From positions 1-64,000 of the forward strand of contig QFXI01000020.1 in assembly GCA_003402315.1 (NCBI GenBank): a DNA stretch of 64,000 nucleotides, written 5' to 3'. Below, piece after piece: positions 25,142-34,280 of the stretch. A program made the position numbers and the translations under genes. The number at the start of each line of letters is the position of its first letter. The first letter of the stretch is position 1. Under the pieces are notes generated by a model. That model saw only the letters and a list, made by a program, of their open reading frames with translations, was not told the DNA's origin and searched no databases. This DNA comes from Candidatus Nitrotoga sp. LAW. GTDB lineage: Bacteria; Pseudomonadota; Gammaproteobacteria; Burkholderiales; Gallionellaceae.

Positions 25142-26557
25142 ATGCTGACAACCATTTTGATCTTGTTCCAAATTCTCGGGTTTGTCAGCTCAATTAATGC
25201 AATCTTGCAAGTACGAACATCGCAAGGCGCGATTGCATGGGCTATCAGCCTGAATACTTTTCCGTTGATCAGCGTGCCTGCCTATTGGGTTTTTGGGCGT
25301 AGTAAATTTAATGACGACGTCGACCACTGGAATGAAAGTTCACAGGCGACACAGGTCATCTTTATTCAAATCTTAAAGAGGTTGCAGCCCTACTTTGTCG
25401 AAGCACCGAATACTTTCCCTGAATACGAGGCAGTAAAAGCTTTGGCAAACGTCCCTTTTCTGCGTGGAAACAATGTGGACTTGCTAATAAATGGAAGGCA
25501 GACATTTCAAAGCATTGCCGATGGTATTAAGACGGCTGAAAAATATATTCTGTTCCAGTTTTATATCTTGCGTGATGACCATATTGGAAACCAGTTCCAG
25601 AAACTGCTTATTCGCAAAGCCCAGCAAGGTATCGCAGTGTACGTGCTGTATGATGAATTGGGCAGTAAGGAATTATCTTCGGAATGGTTAGAAAAATTCA
25701 GGGAAGCGAATATCCAGATATTTCCCTTTAATACTCGCCAGGGAAATCGTAATCTCTTTCAGTTTAATTTTCGCAATCATCGCAAAATCGTGGTCGTCGA
25801 TGGTAAGTGTGCCTGGCTTGGCGGCTTGAACATAGGCGATGACTATTTGGGTAAGGACACCAAGCTTACACCCTGGCGAGACACCCATTTATCGATTGAA
25901 GGACCGACTGCCTTGGCTGCACAGGCAGCATTTTTCGTCGACTGGCACTGGGCAAGCCGAGCGTTTTTGCCTGGGCTGGACTGGCACCCGCATACCCCGC
26001 CCGACGCAAATAAAAACGTACTAATATTGGCATCGGGGCCAGCAGACAAATATGAAACAGCCAGCCTGTTTTTCACTAATCTGATAAATGTCGCCCGACA
26101 TCGTATCTGGATCGCAACACCCTACTTCATCCCGGATGCGGCAACCATGACAGCACTACGTCTGGCGCTGCTAAAAGGTGTTGAAGTGCGCATCATCACA
26201 CCAAGGCTGAATGACAACTGGTTTGTTAAACATGCCGCGCATGTTTACTTGAGTGAACTTGCCCAGCAAGGCGCAAAAATTTATTTTTTTGAAAATGGAT
26301 TCATGCACCAGAAGGTGATGTTGGTGGATAACAAATTGTCCGTTATAGGTTCGGTAAATTTTGACAACCGCTCATTCCGTCTTAATTTTGAAATAACTAG
26401 TGTGGTGGCTGATGAAGATTTTGCAGCAGAGACTGCAAAAATGCTATTCAACGATATTGCGCTTTCAACCGAACTAACCAGCGCCTATCTGCACGAACAA
26501 TCACTGTGGACTCGTTTCAAAGCCAAGGCATCTGCTCTGCTGGCACCGATTTTATGA
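25142..26557 (+). CDS. cls: Cardiolipin synthase (phospholipase D family)
   Basis: 471 residues. Two N-terminal membrane helices (about 2-22 and 35-55) are followed by two PLD domains. The HKD motifs are HRKIVVVDGKCAWLGGLN (about 218) and HQKVMLVDNKLSVIGSVNFD (about 393). It condenses phosphatidylglycerol or transfers a phosphatidyl group to make cardiolipin in the inner membrane. The length fits the ClsA type. Decayed mobile-element sequence begins about 150 bases after its stop. Confidence 0.93.
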   Translation: MLTTILILFQILGFVSSINAILQVRTSQGAIAWAISLNTFPLISVPAYWVFGRSKFNDDVDHWNESSQATQVIFIQILKRLQPYFVEAPNTFPEYEAVKALANVPFLRGNNVDLLINGRQTFQSIADGIKTAEKYILFQFYILRDDHIGNQFQKLLIRKAQQGIAVYVLYDELGSKELSSEWLEKFREANIQIFPFNTRQGNRNLFQFNFRNHRKIVVVDGKCAWLGGLNIGDDYLGKDTKLTPWRDTHLSIEGPTALAAQAAFFVDWHWASRAFLPGLDWHPHTPPDANKNVLILASGPADKYETASLFFTNLINVARHRIWIATPYFIPDAATMTALRLALLKGVEVRIITPRLNDNWFVKHAAHVYLSELAQQGAKIYFFENGFMHQKVMLVDNKLSVIGSVNFDNRSFRLNFEITSVVADEDFAAETAKMLFNDIALSTELTSAYLHEQSLWTRFKAKASALLAPIL

Positions 26558-26704
26558 ATCCGATGCGCCTTGTCATTCCAGCTAGCACTGTCATTCCGAA
26601 ATTGTGTCTGCCCGCTTCGAATCCAAAAATGAAACATAAAAATTGGGTGAGACTGGTGCCTTTTTCCCGAACTCAAGCGCACAAACTGCCGAACAGTTTG
26701 ATAG

Positions 26705-26793
26705 CCCCCTAAAACACGGGTGGAGTAGAGAACAGGTTCTCGCCTACCCCCCTCATCAAAGCGTGCATGCAGTTTTCCTGCACACGGCTTTCC
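26705..26793 (-). mobile_element. Group II intron 3' end (domains V-VI relic)
   Basis: On the minus strand, AAGCC followed by GTGTGCAG, a GAAA tetraloop, and CTGCATGCAC-GCTTTGATG folds as intron domain V (26757-26793). A second hairpin with GAGAAC/GTTCTC arms follows (26705-26750), as expected for domain VI. It lies directly after the maturase fragment in the correct order. The 5' part of the intron is absent, so it cannot splice. Confidence 0.65.
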
Positions 26794-26801
26794 GATGTTC
26801 T

Positions 26802-27075
26802 TCACACCGAGGCATGTGCCGATTCCCAACCCGCCGTTGTTGGAACCTTGTATAACCCATATTTCATATAAAGCTGCTGGTTCGGGAAACGGTCAATGCC
26901 TATCCCGCGATCCTTGACCTTGTGGCGCTTCACCAAGTGTATGCGCAAGCGTTCTTCTGCGTGCGTTTTCACCTTGCCCAATACGACACTGGAATTGCGA
27001 TAATGGAAGTAATTCGTCCACCCGCGAAAAGTGACGTTCATGCTTCTGATAATATCTTCCAGCGGTATCTGCATG
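26802..27075 (-). pseudogene. Group II intron maturase C-terminal fragment
   Basis: The phrases FRGWTNYFHYRNSS, VKTHAEERLRIHL, KRHKVKDRG and YMKYGLYKVPTTAGWESAH are the end of a group II intron reverse transcriptase/maturase. The RT domain is missing. Upstream the reading joins abruptly to IS30 transposase sequence in another frame. It is a non-functional relic. Confidence 0.8.
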
Positions 27076-27078
27076 GCT

Positions 27079-27330
27079 AAATCCAAGTACTTTTCGAGGC
27101 CGGTGGTTGAGTCGCTCTACCGCTCGCTGCACTTGCTCTTCAGTAACGCCAGTCAACTCCATGCCCTTGGGGAAGTATTGCCGGAACAGTCCATTACTGT
27201 TCTCGTTCAGACCCCACTCCCAGGAACGGTATGGATGCGCGAAATAGATCGCAGTCTGTAGTTCTGTTGCGATACTTTCATGTCCCGCAAATTTCTTGTC
27301 ATTGTCGAATATGATGGTGTGGCACTTATC
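27079..27330 (-). pseudogene. IS30-family transposase C-terminal fragment
   Basis: The reading KCHTIIFDNDKKFAGHESI, IYFAHPYRSWEWGLNENSNG, LFRQYFPKGMELTGVTEEQV and NHRPRKVLGF is the C-terminal catalytic half of an IS30 transposase, including the FDN and E-x-N regions of the DDE core. The N-terminal half and inverted repeats are not seen, and the 3' end runs into the intron relic. Confidence 0.8.
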
Positions 27331-27438
27331 CTTAACGCACATACAAAGTGAGTACTTTGATAGTATCTTTAAAAGCGCTACCAAAAGTAGACTGTGCATT
27401 TTGCGTATATACGGTATTTTCTCCTTGGAGGATCAGTC

Positions 27439-27696
27439 ATGAAAAATACAAAATTGAGAAAATCCTTGAACACCCAGTCAAAATCGTATCAGGTGAGTGG
27501 ACGAGCGTGATCAGCGTAATGGAGGGAACATTTACTGAGTCCATGCCTATCTGATGGTAAGGCGATTCCATAGACAGGCAAACCCTTCAAGCTGATAATG
27601 TGCACGGTTGGGCGCTGGAAAGATGGCGTCATGGATGAAGAGTATCTGTTCTGGGATAATCAGTCCTATATGAAATAGATTGGGCTGGCACCGTAA
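27439..27696 (+). pseudogene. SnoaL-like ester cyclase, broken
   Basis: The segments GEWTSVISVMEGTFTESMP, TGKPFKLIMCTVGRWKDG and VMDEEYLFWDNQSYMK are those of a SnoaL-like polyketide/ester cyclase protein. A frameshift separates the ATG at 27439 from the family-like frame, and stops occur at about 27552, 27571 and 27676. The N-terminal third is absent. It follows the IS30 relic. Confidence 0.65.
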
Positions 27697-28143
27697 CCCA
27701 GTTTACTGGGTAGTTACCAACGGACCCCAATTGCACAGCATAGCTTGTGCAGCAACCAATGTGGCTGCCTTTTAGCTGCGTAATCCACGGACATGTGCTG
27801 GGCCAAAAGCGATTAGATTGCGTTCAGGAGTGTGCTTGGCTGCTCCCCGTTGATCATTCTGAATAATCTCGCCGCCAGCAATTCTGTGGTGAATGCCACG
27901 GGCCTTTAACCTGAAACGTCGTTGTCATGTACATTGAAATAAACGGTTTGCAGACTGCAATACTGAATTTTTCACTAACCCGCTGATAAGGAGCACATCA
28001 CGCCAGAGCGTTCCACAGATATCGTTAGCCCTGTGTCCAATCAAACCATGTTACCTAGAGACCCCGCCGATGTCCGCTAAGTAATTGCTACAGTGAGATT
28101 ATATGGGACTTTCCATTTCACATAATTTAACCGGAGGACTGCC
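27697..28143. other. Gene-free spacer before the CDGSH gene
   Basis: 447 bases without a supported gene on either strand. No recognisable transposase fragment or stable hairpin was found. The last 15 bases contain the CGGAGGA ribosome site of the following gene. Confidence 0.4.
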
Positions 28144-28833
28144 ATGAACCAGAAAAAACCCATAGTTCAAATTTCAAAGAACGGACCGTATATCGTTTCG
28201 GGAGATCTACCTCTAAGTAAGGAGATTATTGGCACAAACGAAGACGGCGAGTCTGTAAAGTGGACGCAGGGACAGAAATACCCATCCCAGGAGCAATACG
28301 CATTGTGCCGTTGCGGCCATAGTGCAAACAAACCATTTTGCGACGGCTCGCATATGAAAGTTGAATTTGATGGTACCGAAACTGCAAGTCGCCAACCGTA
28401 TCTTGATCAAGCCGAAGTTATACGGGGTCCGGTAATGTCCTTGACGGACGTCGAGAGCTTGTGCGCATTCGCGCGTTTTTGCGATCCACATGGTCAGGTG
28501 TGGAATCTCGTCAGCGAAACGGACAACCTACCAGCAAGCAAGTCTTTCGTCAGCCAGACCTGCGACTGCCCATCGGGGCGGCTGGTGGCTTGGGATAACG
28601 AGACTGGCAAACCGATCGAGCCGAAGCATGAGCCATCAATAGCCCTCATCGAAGACCCCGCCAAGGAGTGCTCTGGACCGGTATGGTTGCGCGGTGGAGT
28701 ACAGTTGATTGGTGCCGATGGCTTCGAATATGAGGTGCGCAACCGCATGACTTTGTGCCGATGCGGCGCGTCACGGAACAAACCTTTCTGCGACGGCTCG
28801 CATGCGTCGATCGGATTCAGAGACGAGAACTGA
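28144..28833 (+). CDS. Double CDGSH iron-sulfur protein
   Basis: 229 residues with a strong ribosome site (GGAGG, 28133-28137). Two CDGSH motifs are present: CRCGHSANKPFCDGSH (about 58-73) and CRCGASRNKPFCDGSH (about 206-221). Each can hold a 2Fe-2S cluster with three Cys and one His ligand. Between them is a divergent iron-binding region with CAFARFCDPHG and TCDCPSGRLVAWD. The layout matches bacterial tandem-CDGSH proteins of unknown physiological role, likely in electron transfer or iron/redox homeostasis. It is intact although surrounded by relics. Confidence 0.9.
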   Translation: MNQKKPIVQISKNGPYIVSGDLPLSKEIIGTNEDGESVKWTQGQKYPSQEQYALCRCGHSANKPFCDGSHMKVEFDGTETASRQPYLDQAEVIRGPVMSLTDVESLCAFARFCDPHGQVWNLVSETDNLPASKSFVSQTCDCPSGRLVAWDNETGKPIEPKHEPSIALIEDPAKECSGPVWLRGGVQLIGADGFEYEVRNRMTLCRCGASRNKPFCDGSHASIGFRDEN

Positions 28834-29127
28834 GTTTGCAATTCGCCGTGCCACGCTCTTGAAGCTCAATATTTGGTGGTATAAATAGAGCGGTGATTTG
28901 TGCGCTCGCAATTAGTAAGGGCAGATTGGCCTTACTACTACTCGCTCATTATTGAGAGGAAACCCGTCACGAATTCACTCTGCTTATTTTATTGCCCAGT
29001 CTTTTCCATTGCATCACTATCATTCTGTGCTACACGGTGCCGAGAGGCCATGCCATTCATCCTCTGCAAACATGTATCCGTCCAAAGCTGGAAGCAGGCA
29101 TTGAATAGCGCATAACGCGGAATAACC
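28834..29127. other. Spacer between CDGSH gene and MFS relic
   Basis: 294 bases with no supported gene, RNA or repeat. A short open frame in the plus direction (28900-29115) has no family resemblance. Confidence 0.35.
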
Positions 29128-29709
29128 GTGTCTACCGACGTCCTTAAGGGCTCATCCGTATCCCCTTGGGCACCTAAAATATTCCGGATGCTGTGGATCG
29201 CTTCGATTGCCTAAAATATCAGTTCCTGGATGCACGCGGTCGGTGCAGGTTGGCTCATGACCTCGCTCACATCGAACCCTTAATGGTAGCGCTTGTACAG
29301 GCGGCCACGACTGCTCCAGTATTCCTGCTGGCATTACTGGCGGGTGCACTTGTTGATATTGTCGATCGACGGAGGTATCTGATCACAGCACAGGTCTGGA
29401 TGATGATGGCTGCTGCAACTCTGGGCGCACTGACACTTTCAGGAATGACGACAGCCCCAATCCTGTTGGTTTTTACGTTCACTCTCGGCATAAGACACAG
29501 CAATGCTGATGCCAGCATGGGGAGCCATTACGCTGGAATTGGTTCCGCGAGCTGAACGTCAATCAGCCATCGGCTTGAATACCATTGGGATGAATATATC
29601 CCGATCAGTCGGTCCGGCGCTGGCTGGATTGATCGTTGCCACCGCCGGATCTGGAATGGTCTTCATCCTGAATGCCATTTCATTTCTTGCCGTTATTGCA
29701 GCCCAGTAG
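29128..29709 (+). pseudogene. MFS transporter (EntS/MFS_3 type), frameshifted and truncated
   Basis: From a GTG at 29128, the frames together give SPWAPKIFRMLWIASIA, MVALVQAATTAPVFLLALLAG, LVDIVDRRRYLITAQVWMM, LELVPRAERQSAIGLNTIG and NISRSVGPALAGLIVATAG. This is the N-terminal half of an exporter of the MFS_3 family. A stop at about 29212, a frameshift at about 29283 and another at about 29500 break it. It ends where REP-like sequence begins. Confidence 0.75.
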
Positions 29710-29772
29710 GGTGGGTACGTTTTTGCCTCGTAGAGGTTCTCGCACCCGGAGGGTGTGCCCACGCGGGCAGCG
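29709..29772. repeat. REP-like palindromic sequence next to RAYT relic
   Basis: Between the MFS relic and the transposase relic lies GGGTGGGTACG followed by CTCGCACCC, GGAGGGTG and GTGCCCACGC. Such GC-rich partial palindromes with GGGTGGG/CCCAC ends typically flank REP-associated transposases. Only one copy was noticed in the window. Confidence 0.45.
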
Positions 29773-29985
29773 TTAATCATACCCCAACACCGCACTTTCC
29801 ATCGCAACAGCCCAGTCAGGCGCATAGACCCCATCACGCACATAGCGGTGAAATGTCGAATGAGGCCAATCAACCGCACGTTGACCATGCCCGTGTTTAA
29901 CCGGGTTGAAATGAATGTAATCGACATGGTTTCATCACGAATTTGGTGCTCCCAGAATCGCCACAGTGTCTGCGAAATATATGCC
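29773..29985 (-). pseudogene. REP-associated tyrosine transposase (RAYT), C-terminal fragment
   Basis: The minus strand reads RFWEHQIRDE, then after a one-base shift VDYIHFNPVKHG, DWPHSTFHRYVRDGVY and PDWAVAMESAVLGYD before a TAA at 29773-29775. These are hallmark phrases of RAYT (Y1 transposase-like) C-termini. The N-terminal HUH and Tyr region is missing, so it is inactive. Confidence 0.75.
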
Positions 29986-29995
29986 AAGTTTTTGG

Positions 29996-30937
29996 CTATT
30001 TGTTTGCCCGCAAAATGCGTTTTGCAGCAGTCACACCGATGAGGACAGCCGCACCAACTATTATTCCAGTCAGGATATTTAGCAGCACAGGTGCCCCAAT
30101 ATTTACTATCGAATTAATAATGCCGCTGTCGTAATGTGCCAAATTGTGGATCAATTCAGATTCACCAAATATGCCATGGATGAGAATACTCCCACCTACC
30201 ATGAACATGGCAACCGTGCCAACGATGGATAGGCTCTTCATCAGGTAAGGGGCAATTTTCAAAATAGCTCTTCCAATGCAACGCTGAATTTTGCGTAATA
30301 GGTTCGCACCGCTTTGTTGGCTAAGGTAAATCCCACCATCATCCAGCTTAACGATACCAGCCACCAAGCCGTAGACACCGACGGTCATAATTATGGCTAT
30401 TGTCGTAAGTACCGCAACCTGCTTCCAAAACGATTCCATCGCAACCGTTCCTAGCGTAATCACAATAATTTCAGCTGACAGGATAAAGTCAGTACGGATC
30501 GCTCCTTGAATCTTGTCTTTCTCGAAAGTGGCCATATCGACGCCACGATTGGTGAGTGCCTCCACAAGTTCAACGTGATGTACATTGATTTCCGCTTTGC
30601 TTTGCATCACCTTATGTGCAAGCTTTTCAAATCCTTCATAACAAAGGAATGCTCCACCCAACATTAACAATGGCGTCACAGCCCATGGGATAAAGGTGCT
30701 AATAGCAATTGCAGCAGGCACCAAAATGAATTTGTTTTTGAGTGATCCTTTTGCAACCGCCCATACAACGGGTAATTCTCGGTCGGCCGTGACGCCTGTC
30801 ACCTGTTGAGCATTAAGCGCTAGATCATCCCCGAGTACCCCTGCAGTTTTTTTAGCTGCGACTTTGCTCATTACAGCAACATCGTCCAGAATCGATGCAA
30901 TGTCATCGATTAGGGTTAAAAGGCTGGTTCCCGCCAT
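29996..30937 (-). CDS. DUF808 family membrane protein
   Basis: 313 residues. The N-terminus AGTSLLTLIDDIASILDDVA is the DUF808 (E. coli YedI-like) signature, followed by VAAKKTAGVLGDDLALNAQQVTG-type sequence. Several membrane helices occur (about 70-100, 165-215, 235-265 and 280-305). The function is unknown; the family is sometimes seen near metal or ion transport genes. The gene is intact, while both sides are littered with mobile-element fragments. Confidence 0.85.
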   Translation of the reverse strand: MAGTSLLTLIDDIASILDDVAVMSKVAAKKTAGVLGDDLALNAQQVTGVTADRELPVVWAVAKGSLKNKFILVPAAIAISTFIPWAVTPLLMLGGAFLCYEGFEKLAHKVMQSKAEINVHHVELVEALTNRGVDMATFEKDKIQGAIRTDFILSAEIIVITLGTVAMESFWKQVAVLTTIAIIMTVGVYGLVAGIVKLDDGGIYLSQQSGANLLRKIQRCIGRAILKIAPYLMKSLSIVGTVAMFMVGGSILIHGIFGESELIHNLAHYDSGIINSIVNIGAPVLLNILTGIIVGAAVLIGVTAAKRILRANK

Positions 30938-31123
30938 GTTAAAAATCCCGCTTTAATTGACTGATGCATAGACTGGCATAAATATTATGCTTATAAGGAA
31001 AGGCGCAAATCACGTTAATTACAGTGTTTATCATCATATTTTTTAACCGACGCTTTGTCCCCATTACTTATCGCAATTAAAGCGCAATTCAAAGGGGGCA
31101 GCATCGCATTAAGTTTTAACATT

Positions 31124-31310
31124 TCATCTCTCCTGTTCAAAATCCAAAATCACTTGGCAGCCCGTGCGCAGTACATACAACACCGCACAGAACACCTCGT
31201 GCAAATCCCACCGTCGTGGGCTTGGTACGTCGACGCACGCTAGCCAGCAGCGGCTCTATCTCCGCAAATTTTTCCCGGCTGATCTCGCTGGCGTATTTCT
31301 TCTCTCTCAT
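31124..31310 (-). pseudogene. IS5-family transposase N-terminal fragment
   Basis: The minus strand gives MREKKYASEISREKFAEIEP, LLASVRRRTKPTTV, then after a one-base insertion DLHEVFCAVLYVLRTGCQ. This is the start of an IS5-type transposase. The sequence leaves the family directly after GCQ and stops at 31124. No catalytic region remains. Confidence 0.7.
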
Positions 31311-31312
31311 CC

Positions 31313-31594
31313 CTATAGTTTCAGGGATATTCCTCGGACCGTAAACACGTTCTTAGACTTGCCTCGGGCAAGTAGGCGTTCATAAACAGCTTTGACATGT
31401 GGGTTGTAGTGCGTACCCACGACGGCAGCCCCTTCTATCGGGGTCGATGGCCTCTGCTTGACGTACGATCTATTTATAAGTGTGTCCGCTTCGACGACAG
31501 GTATAACCGGAATGCGGTACTTTTCGGCAAATTCGTGTGCCAGTTTGGCGATATGTTCTTTGGCTGCATCGACCAGTTTCCGCTGTCTCGTCAA
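31313..31594 (-). pseudogene. Chimeric remnant with IS110-like C-terminal segment
   Basis: 93 codons are open. The part THYNPHVKAVYERLLARGKS resembles the C-terminal region of IS110/IS116 transposases. The first half (KLVDAAKEHIAKLAHEFAEK) was not recognised. The open frame ends three bases from the IS5 relic, so it is probably a junction of two decayed elements, not a gene. Confidence 0.4.
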
Positions 31595-31616
31595 ACCAAG
31601 TGAAGCAAACTATTTA

Positions 31617-34280
31617 CTACTGCCTTTTCTGAAATAGGTGCGATGCCGCCTTGCGGGTTTCGTCAAGCAGCAGCACGCTGGAAGCCACGGCAACGGCTTT
31701 AAGCCAATCGGCCGGCTCAAGTGCAGCCGTACCGAACACGTCTTGTGCCGGCAGCCAGTGTACTACAACGACTTGTAGTGCCAGAACGCACGTGAGCGCC
31801 AGCCACAGCTTGCCATTACGGAAGAAATGGGCGTTGAAGGCACTGCCGTCTTCGGCGCGCGCATTGAACACGTTGAAGAACTGGAACAACACGAAAGTGG
31901 TGAAGGCCAGGGTCAGGGCATATGTTTTACCATGCGTTTCCAGGCCGTGCCAGAACAGGTAAAGTGCTCCAGTAGCCATGATGACCCCATATAGTACCAG
32001 CTTGGCGAGGCGCGGGCCGGTAAGTATCTGCGCTGCTTGGTGGCGTGGATATTCGAGCATGATACCGACGCGTGGCGGTTCCACTCCCAGCGTCATCGCG
32101 GGTGGGCCGTCCATGATGATGTTGATCCACAGTAATTGGATCGCGGTGAAGGGTGCGGGCAGTCCCAACAGCGTGGCGACAAGCACGGTGAGGATGGCGC
32201 CGATATTGGTGGAGAGCTGGAAGCGCACAAATTTGATGATGTTTTCATAGATTACGCGGCCTTCTTCCACAGCTTTGACTATGGTGGCGAAGTTGTCATC
32301 GATCAGCACCATGACGGCCGCCTCCTTGGTAACCGCCGTGCCGGTGATGCCCATCGCCACGCCGATGTCGGCAGTCTTTAGTGCAGGCGCATCGTTCACG
32401 CCGTCGCCGGTCATGGCAACGACGTGACCGCCATCTTTCAGTGCCATGACGATTTTTACTTTGTGCTCGGGGCCGACGCGGGCAAACACGCAAATGCCGT
32501 CAATGCGGCGGGACAGTTCCGCCTCGCTCATGGCGTCGAGCTCACAGCCTTCGATTACCTCGCCAGCCAGCCCCAACTCGCGGGCGATGGCGGTGGCGGT
32601 TACTTTGTGGTCGCCGGTGATCATCTTAACCTGGATGCCGGCTCCGGCGCAGCGGGCAATAGCGGCCTTTGCCTCGGGCCGTGGCGGATCCATGAGTCCA
32701 GTCAAGCCAAGGAAAATCCAACCCTCTGCCCATGCCCATAGATCGCCCGCCGGGTCGAAGTCGGCGCTGGGGATGGTCTTGCGTGCCACTGCCAGCACAC
32801 GCAACGCTTGGGCAGCGAAATGCTCGTTCTCGGCCTCGATGGCAGCGCGCGCCGCCGCGTCCAAGTAATGTTCGCCATTCTCCGCCAAACTATGGGTAGA
32901 GCGCGCCAGCAACACATCGGGCGCGCCCTTGATGAACATTTCCACTGTTGCGCCGGCGTGGTGAAAAGTCGCCATGAACTTGTGGGCAGCGTCGAAAGGA
33001 ATTTCGGCGATGCGCGGTTGTTCTTCCTGCTCTGCCTCTGGGTCGAGGCCGCCTTTCTGCGCCAGTACCCACAATGCGCCTTCGGTGGGGTCACCAATCA
33101 CTTGCCCGTCGCGCACGCGCGAATCGGTGCAGAGTGTCATCGGCAGCAAGAAGGGACGAAGATCGCTATTACTCTCAAAGGTAATCCTGCCGTCCGGCGC
33201 ATAGCCCACGCCGCTGACCGAAAAACGCTGCCCGCCAAACCAGCCGGCGCGCGCGGTCATTTGGTTCAGGGTGAGGGTGCCGGTCTTGTCCGAGCAGATC
33301 ACCGTAGTGGAGCCTAGGGTTTCCACAGCGGCGAGTTTTTTAAGGATGGCTTGGTTCTGCGCCATACGCCACATGCCGATGGACAGCGTCACCGTCACTA
33401 CCGCCGGCAGACCTTCGGGAATAGCAGCGACGGCCAATGCCACAGCAGTCATCGCGGCCTCAGTCCAGGGCAGGCCGCGCGCATAATCGAACACAAAGAT
33501 GACAGTTACCACGACACTCGCAATCGCCGCTAGTTTTTTTCCCAGCGTGTCGAGCTGTTTTTGAAGCGGAGTTTCCAATTCCCCGGCGCTGGCGATTATG
33601 CCGGCGAGCTTGCCCATTTCAGTGGCCATGCCGGTGGCGGTTACCAGCATTTCGGCGCGTCCGCGCGTTACTACCGTGTTCATATAGAGCAGGTTGACGC
33701 GGTCGCCCAAGGGTAGTTCAGCCTTGTCCAACGCCGCTATCGACTTGCCGACGGCATGGGATTCGCCGGTCAGCGCCGCTTCCTCGATTTCGAGGCTATG
33801 CGCGGCCAGCAGGCGGCCATCGGCGGGAATGCGATCGCCCGCTTCGAGCAGTACAATATCGCCAGGCACTAACTGTACGGCATTTATTTCTTCAATGCGT
33901 GCGTTACGGCGCACTCGTGCACGCGCTGCCAGCATGCCCTTTAGCGCTGCCAGCGTTTGTTCCGCCCGGTACTCTTGATAAAACCCCAGGCTGGCGTTGA
34001 ACAACACCACGACCAGAATCACCACTGCGTCCTTGATGTTGCTGATCGCCCAGGCCAGAGCGGCTGCGAATAACAGCACAATCACCAGCAAATTTCTGAA
34101 TTGGTCGAGGAATTTCAGCCAGACAGGACGAGGCGTGGCCTCGATTAGCCTGTTTTCGCCAAAGCGGGCAAGGCGAGCAACAGCCTCGTTTTCTTCCAAC
34201 CCGTGCCCAGGATCAACTTCTAGCGTTGCAGCAGTGATTTCCGGCGACAGCGTGTACCAAAGGTGCTTGCTATTGTCCAT
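31617..34280 (-). CDS. P2-type cation-transporting ATPase (calcium-pump-like)
   Basis: 887 residues from the ATG at 34280, chosen because it begins MDNSKHLWYTLSPEITAATL like relatives; an in-frame ATG at 34310 adds ten unlikely residues. The motifs are LTGESHAVG, IPEGLPAVVTVTLSIG, ICSDKTGTLTLNQM (Asp about 331), FIKGAPDVL, MITGDHKVTA and TGDGVNDAPALK. The C-terminal LLWINIIMDGPPAMTLGVE replaces the usual NLVTDG, as in a subset of bacterial Ca2+-ATPase-like pumps. Its start overlaps the exchanger gene by 11 bp, so the two form an operon for removing Ca2+ or a similar cation from the cytoplasm (inference). Confidence 0.9.
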   Translation of the reverse strand: MDNSKHLWYTLSPEITAATLEVDPGHGLEENEAVARLARFGENRLIEATPRPVWLKFLDQFRNLLVIVLLFAAALAWAISNIKDAVVILVVVLFNASLGFYQEYRAEQTLAALKGMLAARARVRRNARIEEINAVQLVPGDIVLLEAGDRIPADGRLLAAHSLEIEEAALTGESHAVGKSIAALDKAELPLGDRVNLLYMNTVVTRGRAEMLVTATGMATEMGKLAGIIASAGELETPLQKQLDTLGKKLAAIASVVVTVIFVFDYARGLPWTEAAMTAVALAVAAIPEGLPAVVTVTLSIGMWRMAQNQAILKKLAAVETLGSTTVICSDKTGTLTLNQMTARAGWFGGQRFSVSGVGYAPDGRITFESNSDLRPFLLPMTLCTDSRVRDGQVIGDPTEGALWVLAQKGGLDPEAEQEEQPRIAEIPFDAAHKFMATFHHAGATVEMFIKGAPDVLLARSTHSLAENGEHYLDAAARAAIEAENEHFAAQALRVLAVARKTIPSADFDPAGDLWAWAEGWIFLGLTGLMDPPRPEAKAAIARCAGAGIQVKMITGDHKVTATAIARELGLAGEVIEGCELDAMSEAELSRRIDGICVFARVGPEHKVKIVMALKDGGHVVAMTGDGVNDAPALKTADIGVAMGITGTAVTKEAAVMVLIDDNFATIVKAVEEGRVIYENIIKFVRFQLSTNIGAILTVLVATLLGLPAPFTAIQLLWINIIMDGPPAMTLGVEPPRVGIMLEYPRHQAAQILTGPRLAKLVLYGVIMATGALYLFWHGLETHGKTYALTLAFTTFVLFQFFNVFNARAEDGSAFNAHFFRNGKLWLALTCVLALQVVVVHWLPAQDVFGTAALEPADWLKAVAVASSVLLLDETRKAASHLFQKRQ

